This document shows, piece by piece, positions 23,001 to 32,458 of a DNA stretch of 64,000 bases. The notes beneath the pieces are model-generated. The model was not told the DNA's origin. It was given only the letters and a program-made list of their open reading frames with translations, and searched no databases. This DNA comes from Liolophura sinensis (Eukaryota; Mollusca; Polyplacophora; Chitonida; Chitonidae), in the NCBI RefSeq assembly GCF_032854445.1, contig NC_088300.1, forward strand, positions 81,458,101 through 81,522,100, given 5' to 3'. Numbering within the stretch: position 1 is the first letter of the stretch; each line of letters opens with the position of its first letter. Both the position numbers and the translations under genes were made by a program.

Positions 23001-26000
23001 CTGACAGCATCACTGTGACAGCTCATAACCCGTCAGTAGCTTCCTGACAGCATCACTGTGACTGCTCATCACCCCTCAGTAGCTCCCTGACAGCATCACT
23101 GTGACAGTTCATAACCCGTCAGTAGCTTCCTGACAGCATCACTGTGACAGCTCATCACCCCTGAGTAACTCCCTGACAGCATCACTGTGACAGCTCATCA
23201 CCCGTCAGTAGCTCCCTGACAACATCACTGTGACTGCTCATCACCCCTGAGTAGCTTCCTGGCAGCATCACTGTGACTGCTCAACACTCGTCAGTAGCTC
23301 CCTGACAGCATCACTGTGACTGCTCATCATCTCTCAGTAGCTCCCTGAGGGCATCATTGTGACTGCTCAACACCCGTCAGTAGCTCCCTGACAGCATCAC
23401 TGTGACAGCTCAACACCCATCAGTAGCTCCCTGAGAGCATTAGTGTGAGTGCTCAACACCCGTCGTTAGCTCCCTGACAGCATCACTGTGACTGCTCAAC
23501 ACCCAGCAGTAGCCCCCTGACAGCATCACTGTGACTGCTCAACACCCGTCGTTAGCTCCCTGACAGCATGCCTGTGACTGCTCAACACTTGTCAGTAGCT
23601 CCTTGACAGCATCACTGTGACAGCTCATCACCCCTCAGTAGTTCCCTGACAACATCACCCCTGAGTAGCCCCCTGACAGCATCACTGTGACAGCTCAATA
23701 CCCCTCAGTAGCTCCAACAGCATCACTGTGACTGCTCAACACCCGTCAGTAGCTCCCTGACAGCATCTCTGTGACTGCTCAACACTTGTCAGTAGCTCCA
23801 TGACAGCATCACTGTGAGTGGTCAACACCCCTGAGTAACTTCCTAACAGCATCACTGTGACTGCTCATCACCCCTGAGTAGCCCCCTGATAGCATCACTG
23901 TGACTGCTCATCACCCCTCAGTAGTTCTCGTGACAGCATCACTGTGACTGCTCATCATCTCTTAGTAGCTCCCTGACAGCATCACTGTGACTGCTCAACA
24001 CCCATCAGTAGCTCCCTGACAGCATCACTGTGACTGCTCAACACCCGTTAGTAGCTCCAACAGCATCACTGTGACTGCTCAACACCCATCAGTAGCTCCC
24101 TGACAGCATCACTGTGACTGCTCAACACCCGTCAGTAACTCCCTGACAGCATCACTGTGACTGCTCAACACTTGTCGGGAGCTCCCTGACAGCATCACTG
24201 TGAGTGGTCAACACCCCTAAGTAACTTCCTAACAGCATCACTGTGACTGCTCATCACCCCTGAGTAGCCCCCTGATAGCATCACTGTGACTGCTCAACAC
24301 CCATCAGTAGCTCCCTGACAGCATCACTGTGACTGCTCAACACCCATCAGTAGCTTCCTGACAGCATCACTGTGACTGCTCAAGACTTGTCAGTAGCTCC
24401 CTGACAGCATCATCCCTCAGTAATTCCCTGACAGCATCACTGTGACTGCTCAACACCCCTGAGTAACTCCCTGACAGCATCACTGTGACTACTGTGACTG
24501 CTCATCACTCCTCAGTAGCTCCCTGACAGCATCACTGTGATTACACATCACCCCTGATTGGCTCCCTGCCAGGATCAGTGTATGATTGCTTATCACCTCT
24601 TGGTAGCTCCCTGCCAGCATCAGTTTGTAACATAATTATGGCTGCTATTATAAATCTGCTGGTTTCTCTGTATGCTTCTGTTATATTTTGTGACAGGCTT
24701 GTTTTAAAACACGATTTCTCTTGAAACTTTGAAGACATTTTTATTAAGCTTGTACCACATGAGCACCTACAGATAATCATACAGATCATCTGACAGAAGC
24801 ACCCTATTTGTTTTCAGTGACCTTGATCTACTTTTTCAAGGTCATTAGGACTCTGCCTCTTTTACCTTGTAAACGTTGGCATCTGTAGAATGCTTGTGGC
24901 CATGTTTATTAAACTTCAGCCACATGTACACGTAGGCAATATGAATGGGCCTGTGTATCTGTTACCTTGTAAGCACACTACCTACTGCGTGTAGGGCCGG
25001 GCAGTATTTTAGTGCATTTTTCACTGTAATTGTTTTTGTATTTCTTTGTGTGTACTTTGTTTTAGTCAGTCAGGTTTTCTTCTCTGTTTTAGGTTCGTAC
25101 TTTGCCCAGACAGCATCTTACTCCCATCAGTACTCGGCTGCGGCAAAGGTTAACCGACGGGGCAGACATCCACTCACTGGCTTGTTGGGAGGGAAAGTCC
25201 GGGCCTGCAAGATCAAGATCCCCAAACTGCCCAAAAAGTCTTCTGCGAGCTCACCTCAGGCCATGCAGCTTAATAACTATACCTTTCTCTCCAGCTCAGC
25301 TGGTGTCAATCCAACCACCAGTGGTCCATACAGCTCTGGACTAGGAGGCTTAACCATGTCCTCTGTGGCAGGAGGCCAGTTTCCAGCCCCCTGTGTCCTG
25401 CCTCCATCCAGCCCTGTCAGCCACAGCATGAGCTCAGCCACTCACGGCTCGAGCATAGGTAGCCATGGTAGCAGTGTCTTCACCTCTAGCTCCACAACCC
25501 CAGCTGGAACTGGGGGGCCTCAGACACTGAGCTGGCCACCCTCACAGCCTAACCCCCTTAACCTGTCCATGAGCAGCTATTCCACACCCAGCTCTACTGC
25601 CCCACCAAATGTAGCCCTCTCTTCTCCTCTGGGAGCCCATTGCAGCTCAGCCCTAAGCTCCTTGTCAACCAATGCCAGTCTTACAGTGCCTGGGATGACA
25701 GGATTCTACCTGCCTCACGCCTTCCTGGCTAATGTCGTCTCCAGTCAGGCAACGGCGGCAAACCTAGGATTTGGCAGTGCACCAGCCCTGGGGGGGACAG
25801 GGAGTAAGCAAGTGTCAAGCAGTGCACTTTTGACTGACAGCGACGCCCCTGTGTTTAAGATGTTCCTGGCGCGGGTACTGGTGGGCACTTACACTACTGG
25901 GAACAATGACCTTCGTAAACCTCCGCCATTGGACCCAGTCTCTGACCCATACGGCAGGTGCTTTGACAGCTGCGTTGACAATGTCATCTCACCTAAAATA

Positions 26001-26069
26001 TTTGTTGTGTTTGATTCAGCTCAGGCATATCCGGAATACATCGTGCATTATAAAGAAAATGTTTCTTAG
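5013..26069 (+). CDS. RING finger - PARP-family mono-ADP-ribosyltransferase (spliced, 7 coding exons, 934 aa)
   Basis: Assembled CDS: 5013-5043, 7791-9001, 10483-10531, 12435-12673, 16402-16547, 22516-22667, 25093-26069 (2805 nt, all phases consistent, all GT-AG). Residues 4-19 form two SUMO-interacting-like segments. About 20-350 is Ser/Thr-rich with a 10-residue tandem repeat at about 56-95. Residues 377-424 form a C3HC4 RING (C377, C380, C390, H394, C397, C400, C419, C424) followed by an 'SEL..tLP' segment, as in RING1 of RNF216-type RBR ligases; no IBR or RING2 follows. About 520-934 is the PARP fold: YRVQNP..LW, LFHGT (H580), FDWRLCG, GSYFA (Y612), MFLARVLVG (866-874) and C-terminal YPEYI (I926). 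An H-Y-I triad predicts mono-ADP-ribosylation (family knowledge). About 240 Ser/Pro-rich residues interrupt the fold after Y612. The combination suggests an enzyme linking ubiquitin, SUMO and ADP-ribose signalling, perhaps in stress or immunity; that is inference. Confidence 0.85.
6118..6642. repeat. Inverted-repeat foldback element in intron 1
   Basis: The segment at about 6118-6235 is repeated in inverted orientation at about 6528-6642. Both arms share GTAAATGTTCCTTACC, then CAACAC or CGACAC TTTGGG, then GTAACTCTC, then TTGCTC and ATAAGAG. Identity is roughly 75-80 percent by eye, with a spacer near 290 bp. A non-autonomous foldback or MITE-like relic is inferred. Confidence 0.65.
7520..7660. 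mobile_element. MITE-like element, 141 bp, with 20-bp terminal inverted repeats
   Basis: The left end CCAGATGTTTAAAAGTGTAT and the right end ATACACTTTTGAACAACTGG are reverse complements with two mismatches in 20. The interior has no coding capacity. No clear target-site duplication was identified, so the superfamily is not assigned. Confidence 0.65.
7791..9001 (+). CDS. RING-PARP exon 2 (Ser/Thr-rich region and first part of RING)
   Basis: The acceptor CCAATTTCAG precedes 7791 and the donor GTAAGT starts at 9002. It encodes residues 12-414: an acidic/valine motif (SEDEVVVV), a tandem SSDVTPLTSD-type repeat, a long Ser/Thr/Pro-rich low-complexity region, and the first six zinc ligands of the RING. 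The open frame continues into the intron to 9415 without coding character. Confidence 0.9.
7930..8080 (+). repeat. Coding minisatellite, 30-bp period, within exon 2
   Basis: Tandem copies encode variants of the decapeptide TPLTSDSSDV (about four copies, residues about 56-95). The 30-bp period keeps frame. It adds clustered Ser/Thr next to Asp, which are possible phospho-sites. Confidence 0.8.
9002..10482 (+). other. RING-PARP intron 2, with three 59-60-bp tandem copies at 9287-9475
   Basis: Three tandem copies of a unit containing GTCATCTGAAGGTGCTTGTA lie at about 9287-9475. The rest (9476-10482) shows no exon or named repeat. Confidence 0.6.
10483..10531 (+). CDS. RING-PARP exon 3 (49 nt, last RING cysteines)
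   Basis: The acceptor is CTATTTTCCAG and the donor GTGAGT starts at 10532. It encodes residues 415-430, including C419 and C424. An alternative donor at 10536 was rejected because it would bring a stop into frame with exon 4. Confidence 0.8.
10532..10800 (+). other. Start of RING-PARP intron 3, unique sequence
   Basis: Unique AT-rich intron sequence before the array; nothing recognised. Confidence 0.5.
10805..12434 (+). repeat. Splice-junction minisatellite in intron 3, 30-bp unit, about 50 copies
   Basis: The unit is close to ATGACAGGTGAGCATTAGGC followed by TATGTGTGTG. The 5' third is more irregular and often carries GTGGTTACAGGTGAGC, the same 16 bases that form the exon 4 junction at 12425-12440. 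The array runs straight into exon 4. Every unit carries CAGGTG (an E-box), a CAG acceptor and an immediately adjacent GTGAGC donor. Minus-strand Thr/Cys/His-rich open frames here are artefacts of a period divisible by three. Confidence 0.95.
12435..12673 (+). CDS. RING-PARP exon 4 (post-RING helix and linker)
   Basis: The acceptor GTGGTTACAG ends at 12434 and the donor GTAAGT starts at 12674. It encodes residues 431-510: SELKHTLPGMVVDVLE resembles the end of RNF216-type RING1 domains, then an acidic linker with DDDD. The acceptor and first six exon bases (GTGAGC) match the units of the preceding minisatellite. Confidence 0.85.
12755..15540 (+). repeat. Minisatellite in intron 4, 38-bp unit, about 70 copies
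   Basis: The unit contains TCATCTTTATTGTTATAGAG followed by TTCACAGTGGTGGTACAG. Recurrent variants (TACACAG, ATTATC, CTGTATT) recur in blocks, suggesting block-wise duplication. It starts about 80 bp after the exon 4 donor and contains no exon sequence. Confidence 0.95.
15541..16350 (+). repeat. Second minisatellite in intron 4, 39-bp unit, about 20 copies
   Basis: The unit contains TAGTCCTCTGTACCGTGATA followed by GTATTTTACACTCTTGGTA. It follows the 38-bp array directly with a short degenerate transition and ends about 50 bp before exon 5. Open frames on both strands are period artefacts. Confidence 0.93.
16402..16547 (+). CDS. RING-PARP exon 5 (start of PARP catalytic domain)
   Basis: The acceptor CTTTCTTCCAG ends at 16401 and the donor GTAAGT starts at 16548. 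It encodes residues 511-558, with the conserved IEKIYRVQNPILWKFY entry segment of TIPARP/PARP12-like catalytic domains. Confidence 0.9.
16548..16929 (+). other. Start of RING-PARP intron 5, unique sequence
   Basis: Unique intron sequence, nothing recognised. Confidence 0.5.
16930..17160 (+). mobile_element. Diverged family A SINE with duplicated 3' part
   Basis: GTGAGTTCAAGTCC at the start, a CTGCCAGCAA segment and GTGAAATACTCTTGAGTATGG match family A. The 3' core then repeats (GTTGAAATATTCTTCAGTAC), so the 3' end is internally duplicated. It is more diverged than the copies at 3092 and 60687. Confidence 0.75.
17240..22512 (+). repeat. Large minisatellite filling intron 5, 79-83-bp unit, about 64 copies
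   Basis: The unit runs TGTGATAATGTTACATTTAA, then CTCATGTGTCAGTCCTTACT, then GTCTGTCTGCTCTCCTCATC, then TGTGTTTGTCTGTGTGTGTG. Units with CATGTCAG instead of CATGTGTCAG are 2-3 bp shorter. The last unit merges into the exon 6 polypyrimidine tract and acceptor. Variant patterns repeat at long range (see findings). The many Cys-rich open frames are shadows of the array. Confidence 0.97.
22516..22667 (+). CDS. RING-PARP exon 6 (catalytic His, donor loop)
   Basis: The acceptor TGCTGTGCAG ends at 22515 and the donor GTATAA starts at 22668. It encodes residues 560-609, with LLFHGTNDDAVDAICKSGFD and WRLCGKHGTMYGQ. H580 is the NAD-binding histidine of the triad. Confidence 0.92.
22675..24620 (+). repeat. 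Minisatellite in intron 6, 43-bp unit, about 45 copies
   Basis: The unit contains GTCAGTAGCTCCCTGACAGC followed by ATCACTGTGACTGCTCAACA and CCC. It starts within about 10 bp of the exon 6 donor and decays into unique sequence near 24620. Confidence 0.95.
24621..25092 (+). other. End of RING-PARP intron 6, unique sequence
   Basis: Unique sequence ending in the TCTCTGTTTTAG acceptor. The open frame that begins at 24945 is only an intronic extension of exon 7. Confidence 0.6.
25093..26069 (+). CDS. RING-PARP exon 7 (terminal exon with Ser/Pro insert)
   Basis: The acceptor CTGTTTTAG ends at 25092 and the stop codon TAG is 26067-26069. It encodes GSYFAQTASYSHQYS, then about 240 residues rich in Ser, Thr, Pro and Leu, then MFLARVLVGTYTTGNNDLR, SCVDN, PKIFVVF and YPEYIVHY. 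The whole stretch is one uninterrupted open frame. Confidence 0.9.
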
Positions 26070-27419
26070 TATCAAGTTTTTTATGTACTAAGGAGAAAAC
26101 TGTCACCAATAATTTTCCTTGGGTTGAGCCATGAAGGCAGTTGATATTGATAGGTGTAATTTGAGTACACAGCTTTGTTGTGATATGTACACATCTTGGG
26201 TGCTTCTCTACTCTCCAGTTACACCAGACTATATTAATCCATTGTTATACTTTACAGGGAACCTCTCGTTGTGTTTTAGTTACTAAATGCTGATGATTGT
26301 CCTTACTGTAACTACATACTGCTAACTGTATGTACATCATGACTTTCAGAAACTACACGTACCTGTACAGGTGTATGTGTTATATATATGAGAATAGGCC
26401 ATATGTTTGGGAATCGTATGTGGTTGATAGACATCTAATTGTTATTTCCATGCAAACATGAACTTACAAATATCCATGTCTAGAGTGACATCTCGTGAAG
26501 CCACACAGGAACACGCAAGAGTAAGTGAGTGCTTGGGGTTTAACATCGTACTCAACAATTTTTCAGTCATATGATGACAAAGGAATCCTTAGAGTGCATG
26601 TAATGTGCCTCCTTGTTGCAGGACAGATTTTCACTGCTCTTTTATTTAGTGCCGCTTCACTGAGATGATTTACCAAAGGCAAGTAAAGCGCCCCGTCCGA
26701 GGCATTATACTGATACAGGTCAACCAGTCGTTGCATGCTCTTTAATCCAAGCTCTTCAGTGGCCTACCTCTCATACATTTTTGCACTACTTTTCCAGCAT
26801 AGTAAAGACTATATTCTGAGTTAATTTAATCATGGATAATCAAGCTGAGAAGTAAACCAGAGAATGAAAATCACATGAAAATGTGTCCCTGGTTAAAGTG
26901 AAGCGGTCTATAACTGTGATCCCTATGTTGTGAGCAGCAAGATGTGTTTAGTTAAACTATCACAGATGTATTATAAATCAGCAGCTTTTGTCATATTTTC
27001 AGTGAGTTTATTTCGGGTGTGAATTTCTCAGAATGTCATTTATAATTATAATAAATAATTATCAATATTCTTAACCTGTCAATCCAAGAATCATCATGAA
27101 TTGAACCACACTTTATGCATCTTTTTTAGTTATATTTGAATTAGTCTCTTTATTAGTGTTTATAGACTGTGATTTTTCCCTGCTTGAATAAGTGATGCTG
27201 TAAGACTGATATGTTGAATGTGTAAGAAACATATGCAAGTGTTTACAACATGTATATTCATGTACCTGCAATTGTGCTGTGTCAGTATGTTCTGTTTATC
27301 ACCTAGCTGTCCATTTGTTAAGTTTATTGTCTGTTTACTTGCCAAATATAACCTGCTAGTCTAAAATTTGTCAACAGATGGAACATGTATCTAATCTGTC
27401 TTGTGACATGTCTTGTGCA
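26070..27419 (+). other. 3' UTR and downstream flank of the RING-PARP gene
   Basis: AT-rich non-coding sequence. A SINE fragment lies at 26519-26760. A candidate polyadenylation signal AATAAA is at 27050-27055, about 980 bp after the stop, but the true 3' end is not determined. Confidence 0.5.
26519..26760 (-). mobile_element. Family B SINE-like element, partial copy
   Basis: It matches the element at 55851-56192 over GTGAGTG, GGTTTAAC, TCATATGA, GGAATCCTTAGAGTGCATG, TGTGCCTCCTTG and ATTATACTGATACAGGTCAA. The tRNA-like end is missing or diverged. Minus orientation is inferred from the longer copy. Confidence 0.75.
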
Positions 27420-28905
27420 GGCGAGTACTGCTCTGGATGTGTCAGTCTGATCTACCTAAACTAAGACATGTCCTGTCCTGAGTGTGTCAGTCAGTCTGAT
27501 CTACCTTGACTGAGACATGTCCTGCTTCGGGTGTGTCAGTCAGTCTGATCTACCTTGACTAAGACATGTCCTGCTTCAGGTGTGTCAGTCTCTCTGATCT
27601 ACCTTAGCTAAGACATGTCCTGCTTCGGGTGTGTCAGTCAGTCTGATCTACCTTTGCTTAGACATGTCCTGCTCTGGGTGTGTCAGTCTCTCTGATCTAC
27701 CTTCACTGAGATATGTCCTGCTCCGGGTGTGTCAGTCAGTCTGATCTACCTTAGCTAAGACATGTCCTGCTCCGGGTGTGTCAGTCAGTCTGATCTACCT
27801 TAGTTAAGACATGTCCTGCTCAGGGTGTGTAAGTCAGTCTGATCTACCTTAGTTAAGACATGTCCTGCTCAGGGTGTGTAAGTCAGTCTGATCTACCTTT
27901 GCCTAGACATGTCCTGCTCTGGGTGTGTCAGTCAGTCTGATCTACCTTGACAAAGACATTTACTGTCCAGGGTGTGTCGGTCAGTCTGATCTACCTTGAT
28001 CAAGCCATTTACTGTTCTGGGTGTGTCAGTCAGCCTGATCTACCTTGACTAAGACATTTACTGTCCTGGGTGTGTCAGTCAGTCTGATCTACTTTGACTG
28101 AGACATGCCCTGCTCTGGGTGTGTCAATCTGATCTACCTTAGCTAAACCTTGTCCTGCTCTGGGTGTGTCAGTCAGTCTGATCTACCTTGACTAAGACAT
28201 TTACTGTCCTGGGTGTGTCGGTCAGTCTGATCTATCTTGACTGAGACAAGGTGTGTCAATCTGATCTACCTTAGCTAAGACATGTCCTGCTCTGGGTGTG
28301 TCAGTCAGACTGATCTACCTTGACTGAGACATGCCCTGCTCTGGGTGTGTCAATCTGATCTACCTTGACTAAGACATGTCCTGCTCCAGGTGTGTCAGTC
28401 AGTCTGATCTACCTTAGCTAAGACATGTCCTGCTCCGGGTGTGTCAGACAGGCTGATCTACCTTGATTAAGACATTTACTGGCCTGAGTGTGTCAGTCAG
28501 TTTGATCTACCTTTGCCTAGACATGTCCTGTCCTGAGTGTCAGTCAATCTGATCTACCCTAAGACATGTTCAGCTCCAGGTGTGTCAGTCAGTCTGCTCT
28601 ACCTTGACTGAGACATGCCCTGCTCTTGGTGTGTCAGTCAGTCTGATCTACCTTTGCCTAGACATGTCCTGCTCTGGGTGTGTCAGTCAGTGTGATCTAC
28701 CTTAGCTAAGACATGTCCTGCTCCGGGTGTGTCAGTCAATCTGATCTACCTTGACTGAGATGTTCTGCTCTGGGTATGTCAGTCAGTCTGATCTACCTTT
28801 GCTTAGACATGTCCTGCTCTGGGTTTGTCAGTCAGTTTGATCTACCTTGACTGAGACATGTCCCGTCTGTGTCAGTCAGTCTAGGCTAAGACATGTCTGG
28901 TCTTT
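27420..28905. repeat. Minisatellite, 49-bp unit, about 30 copies
   Basis: The unit contains ACATGTCCTGCTCCGGGTGT, GTCAGTCAGTCTGATCTACC and TTAGCTAAG, with frequent 4-bp GTCA indels. It lies between the convergent RING-PARP and KIF17 genes. Confidence 0.93.
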
Positions 28906-29217
28906 GGTATGTAAGCTTTGGTAATGTTTCTAGATGAATAAGCGATACAGTCACTGAAGTGGAAATTGCTGTTCAGTTACCTGTGTAAGGCATTGCTGCT
29001 CATCTGCCTGTATAACACATCTAGTTTGATTGGGAAAGAAATTGCACATTTTGCCACTCACGCCTCACTTACGTCTCAAATTTTAAATATTTTCTTGCTA
29101 TCTTTAACTTGTATTTGTCACTTTCTCAAGCCTTTGTAAACTAACTTGTTTTTAACTGAATTATATCTGGTACATAGCATTAGCCATTGCAGATGTTCAT
29201 GTTCACTGTTTCTGTGA
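28906..29217. other. Intergenic unique sequence
   Basis: Nothing recognised. Confidence 0.4.
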
Positions 29218-29412
29218 TTTATTTATTGATTTTATTGGTGTTTTACACTGTCTTCAAGAATATTTTACCAATACAATGACAGCCAGCATTATGGTGGGAT
29301 GAAACCCATGACCATTCACAGGTTACTGACAGACCTTCCCCACATACAGCCAGAGAGGAAGCCAGCATGAGCTGGACTTGAACTCACAGAGACCACATTG
29401 GTCGCTGTTTGT
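29218..29412 (-). mobile_element. Family A SINE, minus orientation, diverged
   Basis: The reverse complement shows GAGTTCAAGTCCAGCTCATG, CATAATGCTGGC and a diverged core with a 3' AATAAATAAA tail. Flanking CTGTTTCTGTG and CTGTTTGTGTG may be a target duplication with one mismatch. Confidence 0.8.
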
Positions 29413-29774
29413 GTGTGGACTTTTAAACATTACGTTATTACCCTGAATGGCTGCTTCATACTCTCAATAAACTTTTTGTATAAATGAAATGCTTTATATA
29501 TAGACCATAACTCTAGACAGGGAAATTCAAATGCTCAACAATTTATTCGTACAAGTGACATGTGGATGCATAAGAACTCCAGGCATGGACAGAATTCTCT
29601 TGACTGTCTCTCAACTGTGACATTCTACCATTTTCAATGTGACAAAGTGACAATCATTGGACGGATTTATATATGCAGAAAAGTGTATGTGGATTTCAAG
29701 AGCTAGGAAATACCCTGCAGGAGAATGTGGGCAGGTCACATACAATGCATGTTTTAGTTACATCATCTATGTTT
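29413..29774. other. Intergenic unique sequence
   Basis: Nothing recognised. Confidence 0.4.
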
Positions 29775-30110
29775 AAGGTCAGCCAAGGTTGAGTGTGACC
29801 CCAAGCCACGTAAATGTAGATCCTTTATGTTTGAGGTCAGCCAAAGTCGATGGTTACACCTTGCCATCTCACAGTCTTAACGCTTCTCAGAACAAACACA
29901 TCCTGTGTCTGAGGTCAGACTGAGCCTCTTATGGTTGATGTGGGCCAAAGTTGATGGTCAGACCAAACCTCGTACATTGTACATCCTCTGTGTTTGAAGT
30001 TGGCCAAGGTTGACGATTACACTAAGCCTTGGACACCCTCTATGTTAGGTGTGGGCCAAGGCTGACAGTCACACCAAGCCTTGTACACCATCTCTCAGTC
30101 TTAACGCTTC
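29775..30110. repeat. Degenerate tandem repeat around GTCAGCCAAGGTTGA
   Basis: Four to six irregular copies of segments resembling GAGGTCAGCCAAGGTTGATG and ACCAAGCCTTGTACACC occur, separated by variable lengths. Confidence 0.6.
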
Positions 30111-30269
30111 TAGACAAACACAGTTTTCCAACATTCTGGTACAAGTTACTTAAACTTACAGCCATGTCAATGATACTGTTATCATAGCAGTGTAAAAACC
30201 CAATATTACATCAACAAAATGCTTTAAAATAGCTGATCACAGGGTACCCATTCGGTATTTGTGAATATT

Positions 30270-30480
30270 CTTTACACTGGGTCGGTTAGCGCGCTCATGC
30301 TGGCTTCCTCTCCGGCCATAAGTGGGAAGGTCTGCGAGCAACCTGCGGATGGTCGTGGGTTTCCCCCGGGCTGTGCCCGGTTTCCACCCACCATAATGCT
30401 GGCCGTCGTCGTATAAGTGAAATATTCTTGAGTACGGCGTAAAACACCAATCAAATAAATAAATAAATACTTTACACTGG
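30270..30480 (+). mobile_element. Family A SINE with perfect 11-bp target-site duplication
   Basis: The element body 30281-30469 is flanked by identical CTTTACACTGG copies at 30270-30280 and 30470-30480. The tRNA head is internally deleted: an A-box-side segment (GGTTAGCGCGCT) joins directly to CATGCTGGCTTCC. The core and (AAAT)n tail are intact. Confidence 0.9.
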
Positions 30481-30544
30481 ATAATTTATACTTTCAATTA
30501 ATGTACACTTCTGTGATTCTGTTCGAGCACTAAAATTACCTATA

Positions 30545-31750
30545 TTACCATAAGGAGTGACGACACACCTGGGCTGTCCCACTGTACACCAACTGGCCTA
30601 GACTGATCATATAAGGAATGGAACACACCTGGGCTGTTTCAGGGTACACCAACCGACTTGGTTGATCACATAAGGAATGATGACACACCTGAGCTGACAC
30701 AGGGTTCACCAACTGGCTTTGGGCTGATCACATAAGGAATGGGACACACCTGGGCTGTCTCAGGGTACACCAACTGACTTGGGTTGATCACATAAGGAAT
30801 GATGACACACCTGAATTGTCTCAGGGTATGCCAGCTGACTTGGGTTGATCACATATGGAATGATGACACACCTGGGCTGTCTAAGGGTATGCCAACTGAC
30901 TTGGGCTGATCACTTAAGGAATGACTGCACACCTGAGCTGTCCCAGGGTATGCCAACTGACTTGTGGTTATTCACATAAGGAATGACTGCACACCTGGGC
31001 TGTCCCAGGGTATGCCAACTGACTTGGGCTGATCACATAAGGAATGGAACACACCTGGTCTGTCCCAGGGTATGCCAGCTGACTTGGGCTGATCACATAA
31101 GGAATAACTGCACACCTGAGTTGTCCCAGGGTATGCCAACTGACTTGGGCTGATCACATAAGGAATGACTGCACACCTGAGCTGTCCCAGGGTATGCCAA
31201 CTGACTTGTGGTTATTCACATAAGGAATGACTGCACACCTGGGCTGTCCCAGGGTATGCCAACTGACTTGGGCTGATCACATAAGGAATGGAACACACCT
31301 GGGCTGTCCCAGGGTATGCCAGCTGACTTGTGGTTATTCACATAAGGAATGACTGCACACCTGAGCTGTCCCAGGGTATGCCAACTGACTTGGGCTGATC
31401 ACATAAGGAATGACTGCACACCTGGGCTGTCCCAGGGTATGCCAACTGACTTGGGCTGATCACATAAGGAATGGAACACACCTGGGCTGTCCCAGGGTAT
31501 GCCAGCTGACTTGGGCTGATCACATAAGGAATGGAACACACCTGAGCTGTCCCAGGGTATGCCAACTGAGTTGTGGTTATTCACATAAGGAATGACTGCA
31601 CACCTGGGCTGTCCCAGGGTATGCCAACTGACTTGGGCTGATCACATAAGGAATGGAACACACCTGGGCTGTCCCAGGGTATGCCAACTGACTTGGGTTG
31701 ATCACATAAGGAATGACTGCACACCTGAGTTGTCTCAGGGTATGCTAACT
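30545..31750. repeat. Minisatellite, about 61-bp unit, about 20 copies
   Basis: The unit contains GCACACCTGGGCTGTCCCAG, GGTATGCCAACTGACTTGGG and CTGATCACATAAGGAATGAC. A variant with GTGGTTATTCACATAAGG alternates in the centre. Open frames on both strands are shadows. Confidence 0.95.
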
Positions 31751-32165
31751 GATCTTTTAGGCAACAAAAATGAGCCAACGCTGATCACATATCAAACAGC
31801 ACATGCTCCATTGAGAAGATAAAATGACTCTCTGGCTAGTGAGATTTTGATTAAAGTATGTTTGTAAAGGCATAAATTATGAAAAAGAAAATGGTGGCAT
31901 AATAGTTGTCTTAAATGGAAAATAATAATGTGACAAATCATTGAAATAAATAATTTAAAACAAATGCAAGAACACTGTTAAAATCACCTGCATCTAATTC
32001 CAATACATGATCTGAGAATATATGCTGACTGTGTCAAAGAAAGTGAACAGCACAATATCTTAAGGTAGACTGTGGAATGTGACTTAGCTGCAACCAATAA
32101 ATAAGTATGAAATGGTGACAACTGGAATGAATGAGACTTTACACTTAGTTCACATAATCTACAAA
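31751..32165 (-). other. 3' flank of KIF17
   Basis: AT-rich sequence immediately downstream of the KIF17 stop on the minus strand. No canonical minus-strand AATAAA was found close by, so the 3' end of the transcript is not placed. Confidence 0.4.
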
Positions 32166-32458
32166 TCAAATGGGTTCCAGGACATTGCGCTTTTTCTTGG
32201 ACTTTTTGCTGGCTTGTGGGTTTAAAGACTCGAGTCGCTGAGGCCGTCGGATCAGCCCTTCATCTGGGTTGTTATTGAGGGTGCCATGGACAAACGCAGC
32301 TCTCTGTTCATTGGTCAGGTCATCCTGAGGAACGCCAACAGTCCCGTTCTGTAGAATTCCTGTTCCACTGTTCTGGAACTTTACTCCTGCTCCGTTAATA
32401 TGAGCATAGCGCTTCTGCTGCACCTGCACACTGTTGGTATGGATCAACTGCTGTTTGG
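32166..32458 (-). CDS. KIF17: KIF17 exon 18 (terminal, basic tail)
   Basis: The acceptor is CTGTTTTCAG and the stop TGA is at 32168-32166. It encodes residues 858-954, ending in the basic [15 protein letters not shown], a likely ciliary/nuclear targeting signal. Confidence 0.9.

Noticed and set aside
12674..25092. IBR and RING2 domains expected after a TRIAD-type RING1
   Set aside because: No further Cys/His-rich coding segment was found in exons 4 to 7, so this is not a full RBR ligase.
25140..25860. A possible intron within RING-PARP exon 7
   Set aside because: No good donor (AAG|GTTAAC is weak) and the segment is a 978-nt uninterrupted frame with coding-like Ser/Pro composition similar to exon 2. 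Kept as coding, but RNA evidence would decide.
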